The position numbers were made by a program, and so were the translations under genes. Shown here in pieces: positions 8,039 through 15,112 of a stretch of DNA of 22,619 bases. The DNA lies in NCBI GenBank assembly GCA_031282925.1, contig JAITCT010000272.1, forward strand, positions 1-22,619, given 5' to 3'. Below the pieces are notes generated by a model. That model saw only the letters and a program-made list of their open reading frames with translations, did not search any database and was not told where the DNA came from. Within the stretch, counting starts at the first letter, position 1. Every line of letters begins with the position of its first letter. The stretch comes from Dysgonamonadaceae bacterium. Its GTDB lineage: Bacteria; Bacteroidota; Bacteroidia; Bacteroidales; Azobacteroidaceae.

Positions 8039-8125
8039 GTCAATGTTAAAATGGCGCTATTGAGTTTTATGAATCCTTAATTATTTTGATTTTGTAAATT
8101 ATTAAATTGCCTTTTTAACATTGAC
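8039..8125. repeat. Long inverted repeat after the plug gene
   Basis: GTCAATGTTAAAA (8039-8051) is matched by its perfect complement TTTTAACATTGAC (8113-8125). After one mismatch the pairing continues with GGC/GCC. The 61-nt interior is AT-rich and codes for nothing. It fills most of the gap between the plug gene and the next small gene. It could be a transcript-end hairpin or the remains of a small mobile element. Confidence 0.55.
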
Positions 8126-8135
8126 GTAACACTAC

Positions 8136-8348
8136 ATGGCTGTAAGATATATGAAACACAACATTGTTATATCCTTCACCCTGTCAATAATTTTTGTCGT
8201 TGTCGGGGTAGTAACAAAATTGAGCGGATACAAACATGCAGGAGATATATTTTTTCTTGTGTCAATACTCTCTTCCATTGTATTTATTATCTATCTGATT
8301 GTCTATTTTCAAAAAAAGTTTGAAAACAAAAACGAAAGCACAGCATAA
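8136..8348 (+). CDS. Small two-TM membrane protein, GldL-N-like
   Basis: 70 aa with two hydrophobic segments, about 10-27 (VISFTLSIIFVVVGVVTKL) and 37-56 (DIFFLVSILSSIVFIIYLIV), separated by SGYKHAG. They are followed by a charged tail, QKKFENKNESTA. The helix, K/H-x-x-G turn, helix pattern resembles the N-terminal membrane hairpin of gliding-motility protein GldL and the many short Bacteroidetes proteins related to it. This is a weak, pattern-based likeness, and no motility function is implied. The internal ATG at 8151 (MKHNIV) is an equally plausible start. The last codons lie inside the repeat that recurs before SusC at 9581. Function unknown. Confidence 0.6.
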   Translation: MAVRYMKHNIVISFTLSIIFVVVGVVTKLSGYKHAGDIFFLVSILSSIVFIIYLIVYFQKKFENKNESTA

Positions 8349-8448
8349 AACCTTTGTGAGTGGCGTTTATCTGCGTTTTCCTTTAAAAAAGAAATTCAAT
8401 GACATTACATAACGTTTTTAGATTATGCAAATTAATTGGTAACTTTTT
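8330..8448 (+). repeat. Leader/promoter repeat, copy 1 of 3
   Basis: This stretch contains AAACGAAAGCACAG, CATAAAACCTTTGTGAG, GGCGTTTA, a pyrimidine-rich run and the start of a reading frame encoding LHNVFRLCKLIGNF. Copies 2 (8699-8803) and 3 (9581-9706) keep the same order. AACCTTTG (8349-8356) is one mismatch from the -7 box TAnnTTTG and may be the promoter of each following gene. The repeat runs from the 3' end of one gene into the 5' coding part of the next. Confidence 0.65.
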
Positions 8449-8707
8449 TTTACAATTTACTGCTATGAAAGTCTTTTCAAAAAAACGTCTGTATGAAGGC
8501 ATAGGTTCTACTGCACTTTTTTATTATATTGCTGCCGTATGGAACACATTTGACAAAGGTGCTTTGCATTTTCTTTTCGAGGGTAATACTATACGGGTTT
8601 TGACGGGTCCGATATTTTTTGTGATTCTGTACGCTATAATTCGCTTGTGGCAGGATACTTATTTCATAAACCGAAAAAATAAGAAGCAACGCCACTTTCC
8701 TTTGTGA
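8399..8707 (+). CDS. Small membrane protein carrying the repeated leader; function unknown
   Basis: From the ATG at 8399 the protein has 102 aa. Residues 1-20 (MTLHNVFRLCKLIGNFFLQF) match the N-termini of the next gene at 8747 and of the SusC at 9644. An internal ATG at 8465 (MKVFSKKRLYEG) would give an 80-aa protein without the leader. That protein has two hydrophobic stretches, around STALFYYIAAVW and VLTGPIFFVILYAIIRLW, and a basic tail. It looks as if the shared leader has been joined in frame to an older small membrane gene. The 3' end overlaps the second leader repeat. I do not recognise the family. Start codon and expression are uncertain. Confidence 0.5.
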   Translation: MTLHNVFRLCKLIGNFFLQFTAMKVFSKKRLYEGIGSTALFYYIAAVWNTFDKGALHFLFEGNTIRVLTGPIFFVILYAIIRLWQDTYFINRKNKKQRHFPL

Positions 8708-8803
8708 GCGGCGTTTAGCTGCGCTTTCCTTTTATAAAGAAATTCAATGACAAGATTACATAACGTTTTTAGATTACGCAAATTAAGCGGAAAGTTTGTA
8801 TTG
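8699..8803 (+). repeat. Leader/promoter repeat, copy 2 of 3
   Basis: CCTTTGTGAGCGGCGTTTAG and the rest of the unit run into ATG and the LHNVFRLRKLSGKFV codons. Only the 5' part differs from the other copies: AAAGCACAG is replaced by CAACGCCAC, which can pair with the GTGAGCGGCGTT that follows. A stem is thus kept although the sequence changed. Confidence 0.62.
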
Positions 8804-9550
8804 TTATTCCTGTTTACTGTTGTGTGCGTTGGCTTCGTTAATTTGGCTTTGTTCGGACAAAACGATACGGTGAAAAATAAATCCGAACTCACAAAATTCG
8901 AGATTGATTTTGCCGAATACCGCATCAGCCGGGCAGGAACAGGAGTTGCGTCCGGCGACAGTGTTACCGTTCACCTTTTCGGATTCCTGACAATGCCGGA
9001 CACAGACAGGAATACATTCGGCGAGCAGAAACAGTCGGGAGCAGAGAAAGTCAAAGAGAAAGTCAAATTGCCTCTCAATTTTTATTTGTCGTCCGATTTA
9101 TCAACTTTCAGGCTGTACACTTTTCTTCGCGACGGTGAAGTAAAATATAAGGGAAAATCATATACTGCCGATGCAAGAGGAATTATAAAACTGCCTTCTC
9201 CGGTAGATGTTTCCAAAATCAGGATTCTCGGCAAGAAAACTGCGAAAGGAAACATCGCCGGCGGCAAACATCCGCCGTTATCTTCATTTTATCAATATGC
9301 GGACAGGAGAATTGCCGTGTACGAATTGGGAGTGAAAACTGCGGATGATATGAACGATAGCCGAGGTCGGGCAGACGTGCTCCGCAATCGAACAGACGTG
9401 CTCCGCAGCCAAGCAGATATGCTCCGCAACCGAGCCGACACGCTTCGCAGCAGGGCAGATGTGCTTCGCCGCCGGGCAGACACGCTTCGCAGAATCGCTG
9501 ATGAGCGTCGCAGGATCGCCTATGAGCGTCGCATCGCTCGTCGTGATTGA
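8747..9550 (+). CDS. Exported hypothetical protein with C-terminal heptad repeats
   Basis: 267 aa. Residues 1-20 carry the repeated leader (MTRLHNVFRLRKLSGKFVLL), followed by a hydrophobic core (FLFTVVCVGFVNLALFG) and QNDT, which together form a long Sec-type signal. Residues 45-190 are a mixed region I do not recognise (FEIDFAEYRISRAG, VTVHLFGFLTMPDTD, LPLNFYLSSDLSTFRLYTFL). Residues 208-263 are eight seven-residue units of the type xADxLRx, encoded by a 21-bp tandem repeat (9368-9535), and the protein ends in ARRD. The tail is rich in Arg and Asp and would form a highly charged helix, perhaps a coiled coil. The gene lies between two leader repeats and 93 bp ahead of SusC. Function unknown; a surface or periplasmic stalk is one reading. 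Confidence 0.68.
   Translation: MTRLHNVFRLRKLSGKFVLLFLFTVVCVGFVNLALFGQNDTVKNKSELTKFEIDFAEYRISRAGTGVASGDSVTVHLFGFLTMPDTDRNTFGEQKQSGAEKVKEKVKLPLNFYLSSDLSTFRLYTFLRDGEVKYKGKSYTADARGIIKLPSPVDVSKIRILGKKTAKGNIAGGKHPPLSSFYQYADRRIAVYELGVKTADDMNDSRGRADVLRNRTDVLRSQADMLRNRADTLRSRADVLRRRADTLRRIADERRRIAYERRIARRD
9368..9535 (+). repeat. 21-bp coding minisatellite, 8 units
   Basis: Eight consecutive 21-bp units, each encoding a heptad (RADVLRN, RADTLRS, RADTLRR and similar, degrading to IADERRR and IAYERRI). The unit length is a multiple of three, so copy-number change would keep the frame. The most regular units are the first six, and the last two drift. This is a typical slipped-strand or recombination substrate. 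Confidence 0.85.
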
Positions 9551-9580
9551 CTGTTTAGAATTTATTTTAATGTAAAAAAA

Positions 9581-9706
9581 AAACGAAAGCACAGTCATAA
9601 AACCTTTGTGAGAGGCATTTAACTGTGCTTTTTTATAAAAAATATGATGATAAAATTACATAACATTTTTAGGTTACGCAAATTAAACGGAAAGTTTGTA
9701 TGGTTA
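9581..9706 (+). repeat. Leader/promoter repeat, copy 3 of 3, before SusC
   Basis: AAACGAAAGCACAG, CATAAAACCTTTGTGAG and the pyrimidine run recur and lead into ATG ATG and the LHNIFRLRKLNGKFV codons. The first 32 bases match copy 1 almost exactly, with one inserted base. AACCTTTG at 9601-9608 may be the -7 box of the SusC gene, with a predicted leader of about 30 nt. Confidence 0.65.
9586..9634 (+). terminator. Terminator-like hairpin overlapping the SusC promoter repeat
   Basis: AAAGCACAG (9586-9594) and CTGTGCTTT (9623-9631) are perfectly complementary over 9 bp with a 28-nt loop. The right arm runs into six T residues (9629-9634). A transcript reading through from the gene ending at 9550 could fold this, whereas one starting at the AACCTTTG box inside the loop lacks the left arm. 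The long loop makes it a weak terminator on paper. Confidence 0.42.
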
Positions 9707-12409
9707 TCTCTGTTTTTATTCTTCGGAATAGGAATAAACAGCGGGATAACTTATGCCCAGGATGCAAGACGTAAGATAGTAACCGACTCGGTTGCTTTGT
9801 CGACAGGCAACACGGGCAAAATTGAATCGGACGTTATCGAACAGGAACAGGGAACCCGTACGGTAAACGCGCTGAAGGGGCGCGTAAGCGGCGTTGAAGT
9901 GGAAAACGGCAAAATAAAAATCCGCGGACAAAGCAATGTTACGGACAAATTGTCGGAGCCGCTGGTGATTATTGATGGCGTACAGTTGCCGTCGGGGTTC
10001 TCATGGTCGGGCGAAGACCGGTTTAGTCCGCTGAATCTGCTCAACTCTTCGAGCATCGAAAGTATTGAAATACTCAAAGACGCCGACGCTACCGCTATTT
10101 ATGGCGGAAAAGGCGCCAATGGAGTAGTCGTTATCAAAACAAAAAAAATACTGGAGCAAAAATTACGCATCTCGGCTTCCGTTGCCGCAGGTATTACGGG
10201 CATTGACAGTTGGTATGATTTCCTTTCTACCGGCGAATATCTGGATATCCGGGCTAAAGCTCTTGCGGCAGATAATATTACTCCCACCGAAACGAATGCT
10301 TACGACCTTTTGCTGTGGGGTGACAAATATCATACCGACTGGCAAAAAGAATTTATGGGACAGCAAGGGAAAGTATATAACGGAAATATAAGCATTTCGG
10401 GCGGAATAAGCGACAAAACAACTTTTTTTATTAATGCGAGTTACTTTGAAACCGGAACTGTGCTTCTGGCGGAACCCGATGACAAGGAAAAACGGATCAA
10501 TACCAAACTGCTGGTCAATCACCGGGGCTTGAACGACAGACTGGAAATTACCGCTTCTTTTGCTTTCAATAAACTTAACGTACAAAACAGAGGCCTGGAC
10601 CCGGATGCTTATCTTGTTAACGCACCCAATCAACCGGCCTATAATGACGACGGAACGCTTTACTGGCTTCCCAATAATGCATCTTTCGTTAATCCGTTAA
10701 GGGGTAAATATGCAGTAACGCAAAATAAAGGTACCGACCTGATTTCTAATTTGCAGACACATTACCGCTTTTTGCCGGATTTTGATGTGATAATAGACGT
10801 TGGTTACAGCAGGAATACTGCCGACCAGTTTCAAACCTACAGCGAAAAGTATTTGAATCCTTATGCGGCAAATACTTACAAAAACCGCGTACTTGCGGGC
10901 GACAGTTATAGCGAGAGATTTATTGCGGAACCCCGTATCAACTATGTTACGGCAAGGGACAAACATTCCCTGACGGCATTGCTCGGAGCTTCCTGCCAGA
11001 TTGATAATTTTGCGGGCGACGATTTGGAACTCCGCGATTTCCCGACCGAACTCTTTTTCAGGAATTATGCCGTAGCGCCTGTAAAATATTCGGTAAACAG
11101 CAATACGGAAGAAATAAAACGCGCCTCCGTCTATACGCGCGTCAGTTATGATTACGATGCCAAATACATATTTTCCGGTATAATAAGGCGCGACGGTTCG
11201 TCAATTTTCGACAAGGGAAACCGTTACGGTAATTTCTGGTCTTTAGCAGGCGCATGGGTCTTCTCCGGCGAAGATTTTGTCCATGAAAAGCTCGGATTCC
11301 TGAATTACGGGAAACTGAAAATAAGTCACGGGTTAACCGGCAACGATAACGTTACGCCTTTCCAGTATATTACTGCTTATGCGGCGGCGACGTATCCATA
11401 CGAAGGCCATTCCGGACTGTTTCTCAAAAGGGTGGCCAATCCCCAGTTTACATGGGAAAAAACCCGGAAATCGGAAATATATCTCGGCCTCGCTTTTCTC
11501 AAAAATCGCTTGCAGGTGACCGGCGCTTATTACCTGCATACTTCCAATTCCCTGATAGGGAACCAGCCGATCGCTTCTCAAGCAGGGGTAAGCTCCTATA
11601 AAGATATTCTGCAAGGCGTGGTTCTCCGGAGCAGGGGCGTGGAGCTGGATATGGTTTCCACCAATATCAGGAACCGGAATTTCCAGTGGTTAACCACGCT
11701 TACATTGACCGTGCCGGACAACAGCAGGATAACTTCATTCCCAGGTTTGGAAAATACTTCGTATGCGACGCAATTCAAAGCCGGCGAATCCATTCATATA
11801 ACCCGCCTGTATAAATTTACGGGAATCAATCCGGAAAACGGCGTTCCTGTTGTGGAAGATGTTGATTTGAACGGGACAATTACGGCAGCCGGCGACAAAC
11901 AGTTCCTGGAAGATACCGACCCCGATTATTACGGAGGGTTGCATAATTCGTTCCGTTACAAAAACTGGCAGTTAGACGTCTTTTTCTATTTTGAAAAAAG
12001 ACCTTTTCAGGAAGGCTATCTGAAAACATACTATTATCCGGCCGGTTATATCGGGAAAAATATACCGCGTTCGCTCGCAAACAATTACTGGACACCGGAA
12101 AATCCCGGCGGAACATTGCCGGGGCTAACTACTTCGACCACTTCGACTATCGGGCAAGCCTACTGGAATTACTATACCGAATCGTCGGCCGTATATGCCG
12201 ATGCTTCGTATATCCGCCTGAAAAATGTATCTTTAGCCTATACCCTGCCGAAACCGCTAACAGGTAAGCTGAAAGCAAAAGATATACGGCTGTATGTACG
12301 CGGCGAAAATTTATGGACGCTTACCAAATTTGATGAATGGGATCCGGAAACATTAAAGGCGATTCCTCCTTTCAGGACAATTACTGCCGGGGTAACTTTA
12401 TCGTTTTAA
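9644..12409 (+). CDS. SusC/RagA family TonB-linked outer-membrane receptor
   Basis: SusC-type receptors form the 22-strand barrel of a pedal-bin transporter whose lid is the SusD lipoprotein. They import glycans or peptides using TonB energy. The 921-aa protein has a long signal (leader-repeat MMIKLHNIFRLRKLNGKF, then a hydrophobic core, ending ITYAQ). The plug starts almost at once: VNALKGRVSGVEV, IKIRGQSNVT, PLVIIDGVQL, ESIEILKDADATAIYGGKGANGVVVI. The barrel ends in TITAGVTLSF with the C-terminal Phe of the BAM signal. The carboxypeptidase-like N-terminal domain usual in SusC is absent, so it is short for the family. It also lacks an FecR-interacting signalling domain. The SusD partner follows 96 bp downstream. 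The substrate is unknown, as no glycosidase or peptidase gene is nearby. Confidence 0.95.
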   Translation: MMIKLHNIFRLRKLNGKFVWLSLFLFFGIGINSGITYAQDARRKIVTDSVALSTGNTGKIESDVIEQEQGTRTVNALKGRVSGVEVENGKIKIRGQSNVTDKLSEPLVIIDGVQLPSGFSWSGEDRFSPLNLLNSSSIESIEILKDADATAIYGGKGANGVVVIKTKKILEQKLRISASVAAGITGIDSWYDFLSTGEYLDIRAKALAADNITPTETNAYDLLLWGDKYHTDWQKEFMGQQGKVYNGNISISGGISDKTTFFINASYFETGTVLLAEPDDKEKRINTKLLVNHRGLNDRLEITASFAFNKLNVQNRGLDPDAYLVNAPNQPAYNDDGTLYWLPNNASFVNPLRGKYAVTQNKGTDLISNLQTHYRFLPDFDVIIDVGYSRNTADQFQTYSEKYLNPYAANTYKNRVLAGDSYSERFIAEPRINYVTARDKHSLTALLGASCQIDNFAGDDLELRDFPTELFFRNYAVAPVKYSVNSNTEEIKRASVYTRVSYDYDAKYIFSGIIRRDGSSIFDKGNRYGNFWSLAGAWVFSGEDFVHEKLGFLNYGKLKISHGLTGNDNVTPFQYITAYAAATYPYEGHSGLFLKRVANPQFTWEKTRKSEIYLGLAFLKNRLQVTGAYYLHTSNSLIGNQPIASQAGVSSYKDILQGVVLRSRGVELDMVSTNIRNRNFQWLTTLTLTVPDNSRITSFPGLENTSYATQFKAGESIHITRLYKFTGINPENGVPVVEDVDLNGTITAAGDKQFLEDTDPDYYGGLHNSFRYKNWQLDVFFYFEKRPFQEGYLKTYYYPAGYIGKNIPRSLANNYWTPENPGGTLPGLTTSTTSTIGQAYWNYYTESSAVYADASYIRLKNVSLAYTLPKPLTGKLKAKDIRLYVRGENLWTLTKFDEWDPETLKAIPPFRTITAGVTLSF

Positions 12410-12446
12410 TTATTAATCATTTAAATGTAACAGTTATGAAATGTTT

Positions 12447-12454
12447 TATATTTG
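12447..12454 (+). promoter_or_regulatory. Candidate internal promoter before SusD, TATATTTG
   Basis: TATATTTG fits TAnnTTTG exactly. It would start transcription near 12460, downstream of the ATG at 12436, which therefore is a poor start for SusD. No clear -33 TTTG is present, so this may be a weak or chance site. Confidence 0.35.
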
Positions 12455-12463
12455 CGCCTTTTC

Positions 12464-12543
12464 AAGTTAACGAGTTGACGAGTAAACGGGAAACACCGCA
12501 CGTCGTTGACCCGTTTATTTGCTAACCTGTTTATTTGTCAACT
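12464..12543. repeat. Degenerate inverted repeat spanning the SusD start
   Basis: The left arm (12464-12490) reads AAGTTAACGAGTTGACGAG and then TAAACGGG. The right arm (12510-12543) reads CCCGTTTATTTGCTAACC and then TGTTTATTTGTCAACT, its near complement with G/A exchanges. Both arms are built from GTTRRCRARTAAAC-like units. The right arm is translated as most of the SusD signal peptide. Confidence 0.55.
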
Positions 12544-13906
12544 GATATTTTTGTCTTTTGCATCCTGCGACGATATTCTGGATGTGGATTTACCGGGCAA
12601 TATACTTCCGCGGGAGGACGTTTTTGACAGTCCGGAAGCGATAAAAGCCGCCGTAAACGGCATGTATGCGGAAAATTTTGCCGTGCACCGTATTTATGAG
12701 TATATACTTCCGCTTTATCTTTCCATTGCCGCGGACGAATCGTATCATAATCTTCCGAACAATTATAATTATGAAGAACTGCGGAAGAACGCGTATGGTC
12801 CTTCAAATGACTATGTCGGATTTCTTTGGTCGTATCCTTACGCATCAACGCTACTGAGTAATGGCTTGATTGAAGGGCTATCCCAAACTGTCGTTATTTC
12901 CGAAGAGGAAAAACGGCATTATACGGGTGAAGCCAAATATTTCAGGGCTTACAATTATTTTGTTCTCGTCAATCTTTTCGGCGACGTTCCCTGGGTAAAA
13001 TCCGCCAATATAAGGGAAACGGCGTTACAGCCGCGCGAATCGAAAGAAAAAATCATTACGGAAGCGGAAGGCATTATAGATGACTTGAAATTCACCGAAA
13101 CGGCGCTGGCAAACAGCAGCAACAGCAATGCATACGTAACCAAAGCGGCCGCTTCCGCCCTGCTTGCCCGCGTTTACCTGTACCACGAAGACTGGGCGGA
13201 GGCCGAAGCCAAAGCCGGCGAAGTAATCGGAACTTCGGGTTACGAATTGGAAACGGATTTGGATAATGTATTTCTTCGTTCAAGCAAAGAGACTATTTTC
13301 AGATCCTCGTCTGCCGCCGGTCAACCTTCGTATGTAGGACGGACTTATTTGGCTGTTGTGCTCTTAAATGCTTCCTATTTCAGGCTGACCAGCGATTTAG
13401 TGAACTCTTTCGAGGATGAGGACTTGCGCAAAGCAAAATGGCTTAAGAACGAGACGACCTATTTTCACCCCTACAAATACAAACGCAATGCTGCCGCTTC
13501 GGCAGGCGCTGCCGAAGACCTTGTGTTGCTGCGTCTGGCCGAACAGTACCTGATTCGGGCGGAAGCGCGGGCGCAGCAAAACAAACTGACCGGAGAAAAC
13601 GGCGCAATTGCCGATATAAATGTAATCCGCAACCGCGCCGGACTGTCTGCTTTACCCGAAACGCTTCCAAAAGAACAGGTTTTACTTGCTATTGAAAATG
13701 AACGCCGTCACGAACTGTTTGTTGAAGAAGGCCATCGCTGGTGGGACCTTGTCCGTACGGGACGCGCCGATGCGGTTCTGGGAAATAAAGCCAAATTCCC
13801 CGAAAAACAGTGGGAATCCTACAAGGCGTTATTCCCTGTACCGGAAGGGGAGCTTACTCAAAACAGCAATCTCACGCCCAATCCGGGGTATGGGGATATA
13901 AATTAG
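12506..13906 (+). CDS. SusD/RagB family surface lipoprotein
   Basis: It is the substrate-binding lid of the SusC transporter encoded just upstream, anchored in the outer membrane by lipid. The 466-aa protein has a lipobox SFASC with C21, followed by DDILDVDLPGNILPREDVFD, the usual SusD N-terminal pattern. Further signs are the helical TPR-like core (YTGEAKYFRAYNYFVLVNLFGDVPWV, AAASALLARVYLYHEDWAEAE) and the C-terminal ENERRHELFVEEGHRWWDLVRTG and LTPNPGY motifs. The only in-frame start is TTG at 12506: a stop lies at 12476-12478 and no ATG comes between. The TTG gives a perfect lipoprotein signal (MTRLFANLFICQLIFLSFAS), itself encoded by a repeat arm. The protein is at the short end of the family. 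A frameshift joining it to the ATG at 12436 is a less likely alternative. Confidence 0.93.
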   Translation: MTRLFANLFICQLIFLSFASCDDILDVDLPGNILPREDVFDSPEAIKAAVNGMYAENFAVHRIYEYILPLYLSIAADESYHNLPNNYNYEELRKNAYGPSNDYVGFLWSYPYASTLLSNGLIEGLSQTVVISEEEKRHYTGEAKYFRAYNYFVLVNLFGDVPWVKSANIRETALQPRESKEKIITEAEGIIDDLKFTETALANSSNSNAYVTKAAASALLARVYLYHEDWAEAEAKAGEVIGTSGYELETDLDNVFLRSSKETIFRSSSAAGQPSYVGRTYLAVVLLNASYFRLTSDLVNSFEDEDLRKAKWLKNETTYFHPYKYKRNAAASAGAAEDLVLLRLAEQYLIRAEARAQQNKLTGENGAIADINVIRNRAGLSALPETLPKEQVLLAIENERRHELFVEEGHRWWDLVRTGRADAVLGNKAKFPEKQWESYKALFPVPEGELTQNSNLTPNPGYGDIN

Positions 13907-13935
13907 TTATTGCCGCTAAATTATTTCTATGTAGA

Positions 13936-13969
13936 CGTCATTGCGAGCTACGAAGTAGCGAAGCAATCC
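13936..13969 (+). repeat. CATTGCGAGC-type dispersed repeat, forward copy
   Basis: CGTCATTGCGAGCTACGAAG and then TAGCGAAGCAATCC form a partial palindrome (TACGAAGTAGC centre). An inverted copy, 27 of 34 bases identical by my count, lies at 18022-18055. Repeats of this CATTGCGAGC...GAAGCAATCC type are widely seen between bacterial genes. Confidence 0.65.
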
Positions 13970-13984
13970 ATTATTATTCCCCCT

Positions 13985-14071
13985 GTTGGTGCGAGGTTCC
14001 ACCTCGCGCCTTTTATCCCGACAGGTTCAACCTGTCAAAATAGACGGCGCGAGGCGCAGCCTCGCACCAAC
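13985..14071 (+). repeat. 87-bp multi-hairpin repeat, copy A
   Basis: The ends GTTGGTGCGAGG (13985-13996) and CCTCGCACCAAC (14060-14071) are perfect complements. Inside are three hairpins: GCGAGG/CCTCGC, GACAGGTT-c-AACCTGTC and GCGAGGC/GCCTCGC. Copy B at 15357-15443 has the same length and about six differences. It is a REP-like element following the SusD stop and may also end that transcript. Confidence 0.75.
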
Positions 14072-14215
14072 CGAGGGTAACTGTTATAGCTTGTTTATTT
14101 CACATCCATAGAGTTTAAATCGGTTTATTTTTATATGCTGATAATAAGATAATTATAGAAATTAAAAAATTGACCTGTAATTCACTATTAATCTAATTAA
14201 TTTAAAAAAAGTAGT

Positions 14216-15079
14216 ATGAAAAATTTATCTAAACTTGCAGCCTTGTTGCTGCTCGCGGGGTTTATTTTTTCCTGCACAAATGATGATATTGTCAAGCGGG
14301 AAAGTAAAAACCAGTTGTCAGTTGCTAAACGATTTGCTATCGCAAAAGAAGCATCTGTATTCCACAGTGACGGATTAGACTTCGCTTTCTCAAAGATTCA
14401 GGAAGAAAACGAACAAAATATCCTTAAAGCAGCCAGAATATCATCTGATACAAATCAGGTAAAGACTTTGGTTTCGGATATATTAGCGGAATACTTTTCA
14501 AAAGATTCCATCATTCTGTCTTTATCAAGTATTAATTCGATATTCCCTTTGTCATCGGAGCTAATTTCAGAGAGCAGTGTGTTAAAGTCAGATTCTGAAC
14601 ATCTACATTCTTCCAAAGTCCTTGACTTTTTTAAGAAAACAGTCAAGGATATGGCAGGATTGCGGGCAAATGAACGTGAATCTCTGATTGAAGCAGCTAT
14701 TGAAACAAGTGAGTTCACAAACTTGTTGGAAGAAGAACAAAATCTGCTGCTGCTTACCTTTGCCATATATTTAGACTCGTCACATTACTGGGAGTCGAAT
14801 TTGGAAGCATGGTACCTGTACGGTAATAATATTATTTCTCCATCGTTATTGCGCTGCTCGTGGTGGGATCCAACTACTTGGGACTGGGATGCAATCTGCA
14901 ATACGGTACAGGATTATGCCCTAACTGATGCAATAGGCGCTATTGCGTGGGGGGGAGCAGGCGCAGCAGCAGGATGTTTTGCGGCAGGAGTCGGTGCAGT
15001 AGGCGGAGCCACCACCGGCGCGGTAGGCGGTGCGGTAGGATGCTCGCTAGAGAAAGCGCTTAAAGAGTTGTGCAAATAA
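14216..15079 (+). CDS. Lipoprotein with glycine-zipper C-terminus, function unknown
   Basis: 287 aa. A type II signal peptide ends in the lipobox FIFSC (C20). Residues 21-185 are mostly helical and Ser/Glu-rich (DFAFSKIQEENEQNIL, SLIEAAIETSEFTNLLEEEQ). Then come an aromatic segment (SHYWESNLEAWYLYGNN, about 189-205), a Trp cluster (CSWWDPTTWDWDAIC, 214-228) and a long Gly/Ala-rich stretch (about 238-275, many GxxxG, GGAG and GAVGG). The end is CSLEKALKELCK. Five cysteines (214, 228, 254, 276, 286) follow the lipid Cys. Such zippers insert into membranes in bacteriocins, pore-formers and some outer-membrane lipoproteins. The gene is visibly more AT-rich than its neighbours and, with the mini-protein 33 bp downstream, sits between 87-bp direct repeats. 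A toxin/immunity-like pair is a guess; an ordinary envelope lipoprotein is the alternative. Confidence 0.72.
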   Translation: MKNLSKLAALLLLAGFIFSCTNDDIVKRESKNQLSVAKRFAIAKEASVFHSDGLDFAFSKIQEENEQNILKAARISSDTNQVKTLVSDILAEYFSKDSIILSLSSINSIFPLSSELISESSVLKSDSEHLHSSKVLDFFKKTVKDMAGLRANERESLIEAAIETSEFTNLLEEEQNLLLLTFAIYLDSSHYWESNLEAWYLYGNNIISPSLLRCSWWDPTTWDWDAICNTVQDYALTDAIGAIAWGGAGAAAGCFAAGVGAVGGATTGAVGGAVGCSLEKALKELCK

Positions 15080-15112
15080 ATATTAAACGTAAAATAAAAA
15101 CATTTATTCATT

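Noticed and set aside
9368..9535. CRISPR-like array because of regular short repeats
   Set aside because: Units are contiguous 21-bp coding repeats with no spacers.
12337..12525. 62-aa frame, including the ATG at 12436, as the start of SusD
   Set aside because: It is out of frame with SusD, partly overlaps SusC, and its ATG lies upstream of a TATATTTG promoter box.
13907..14215. Hidden tRNA or structured RNA gene suggested by cloverleaf-like hairpins
   Set aside because: The hairpins belong to an 87-bp repeat with a second copy; no anticodon arm, T-loop GTTCGA context or CCA end fits a tRNA.
14072..14215. Small gene in the gap before the lipoprotein
   Set aside because: AT-rich sequence with no convincing ORF or promoter match; I see nothing there.
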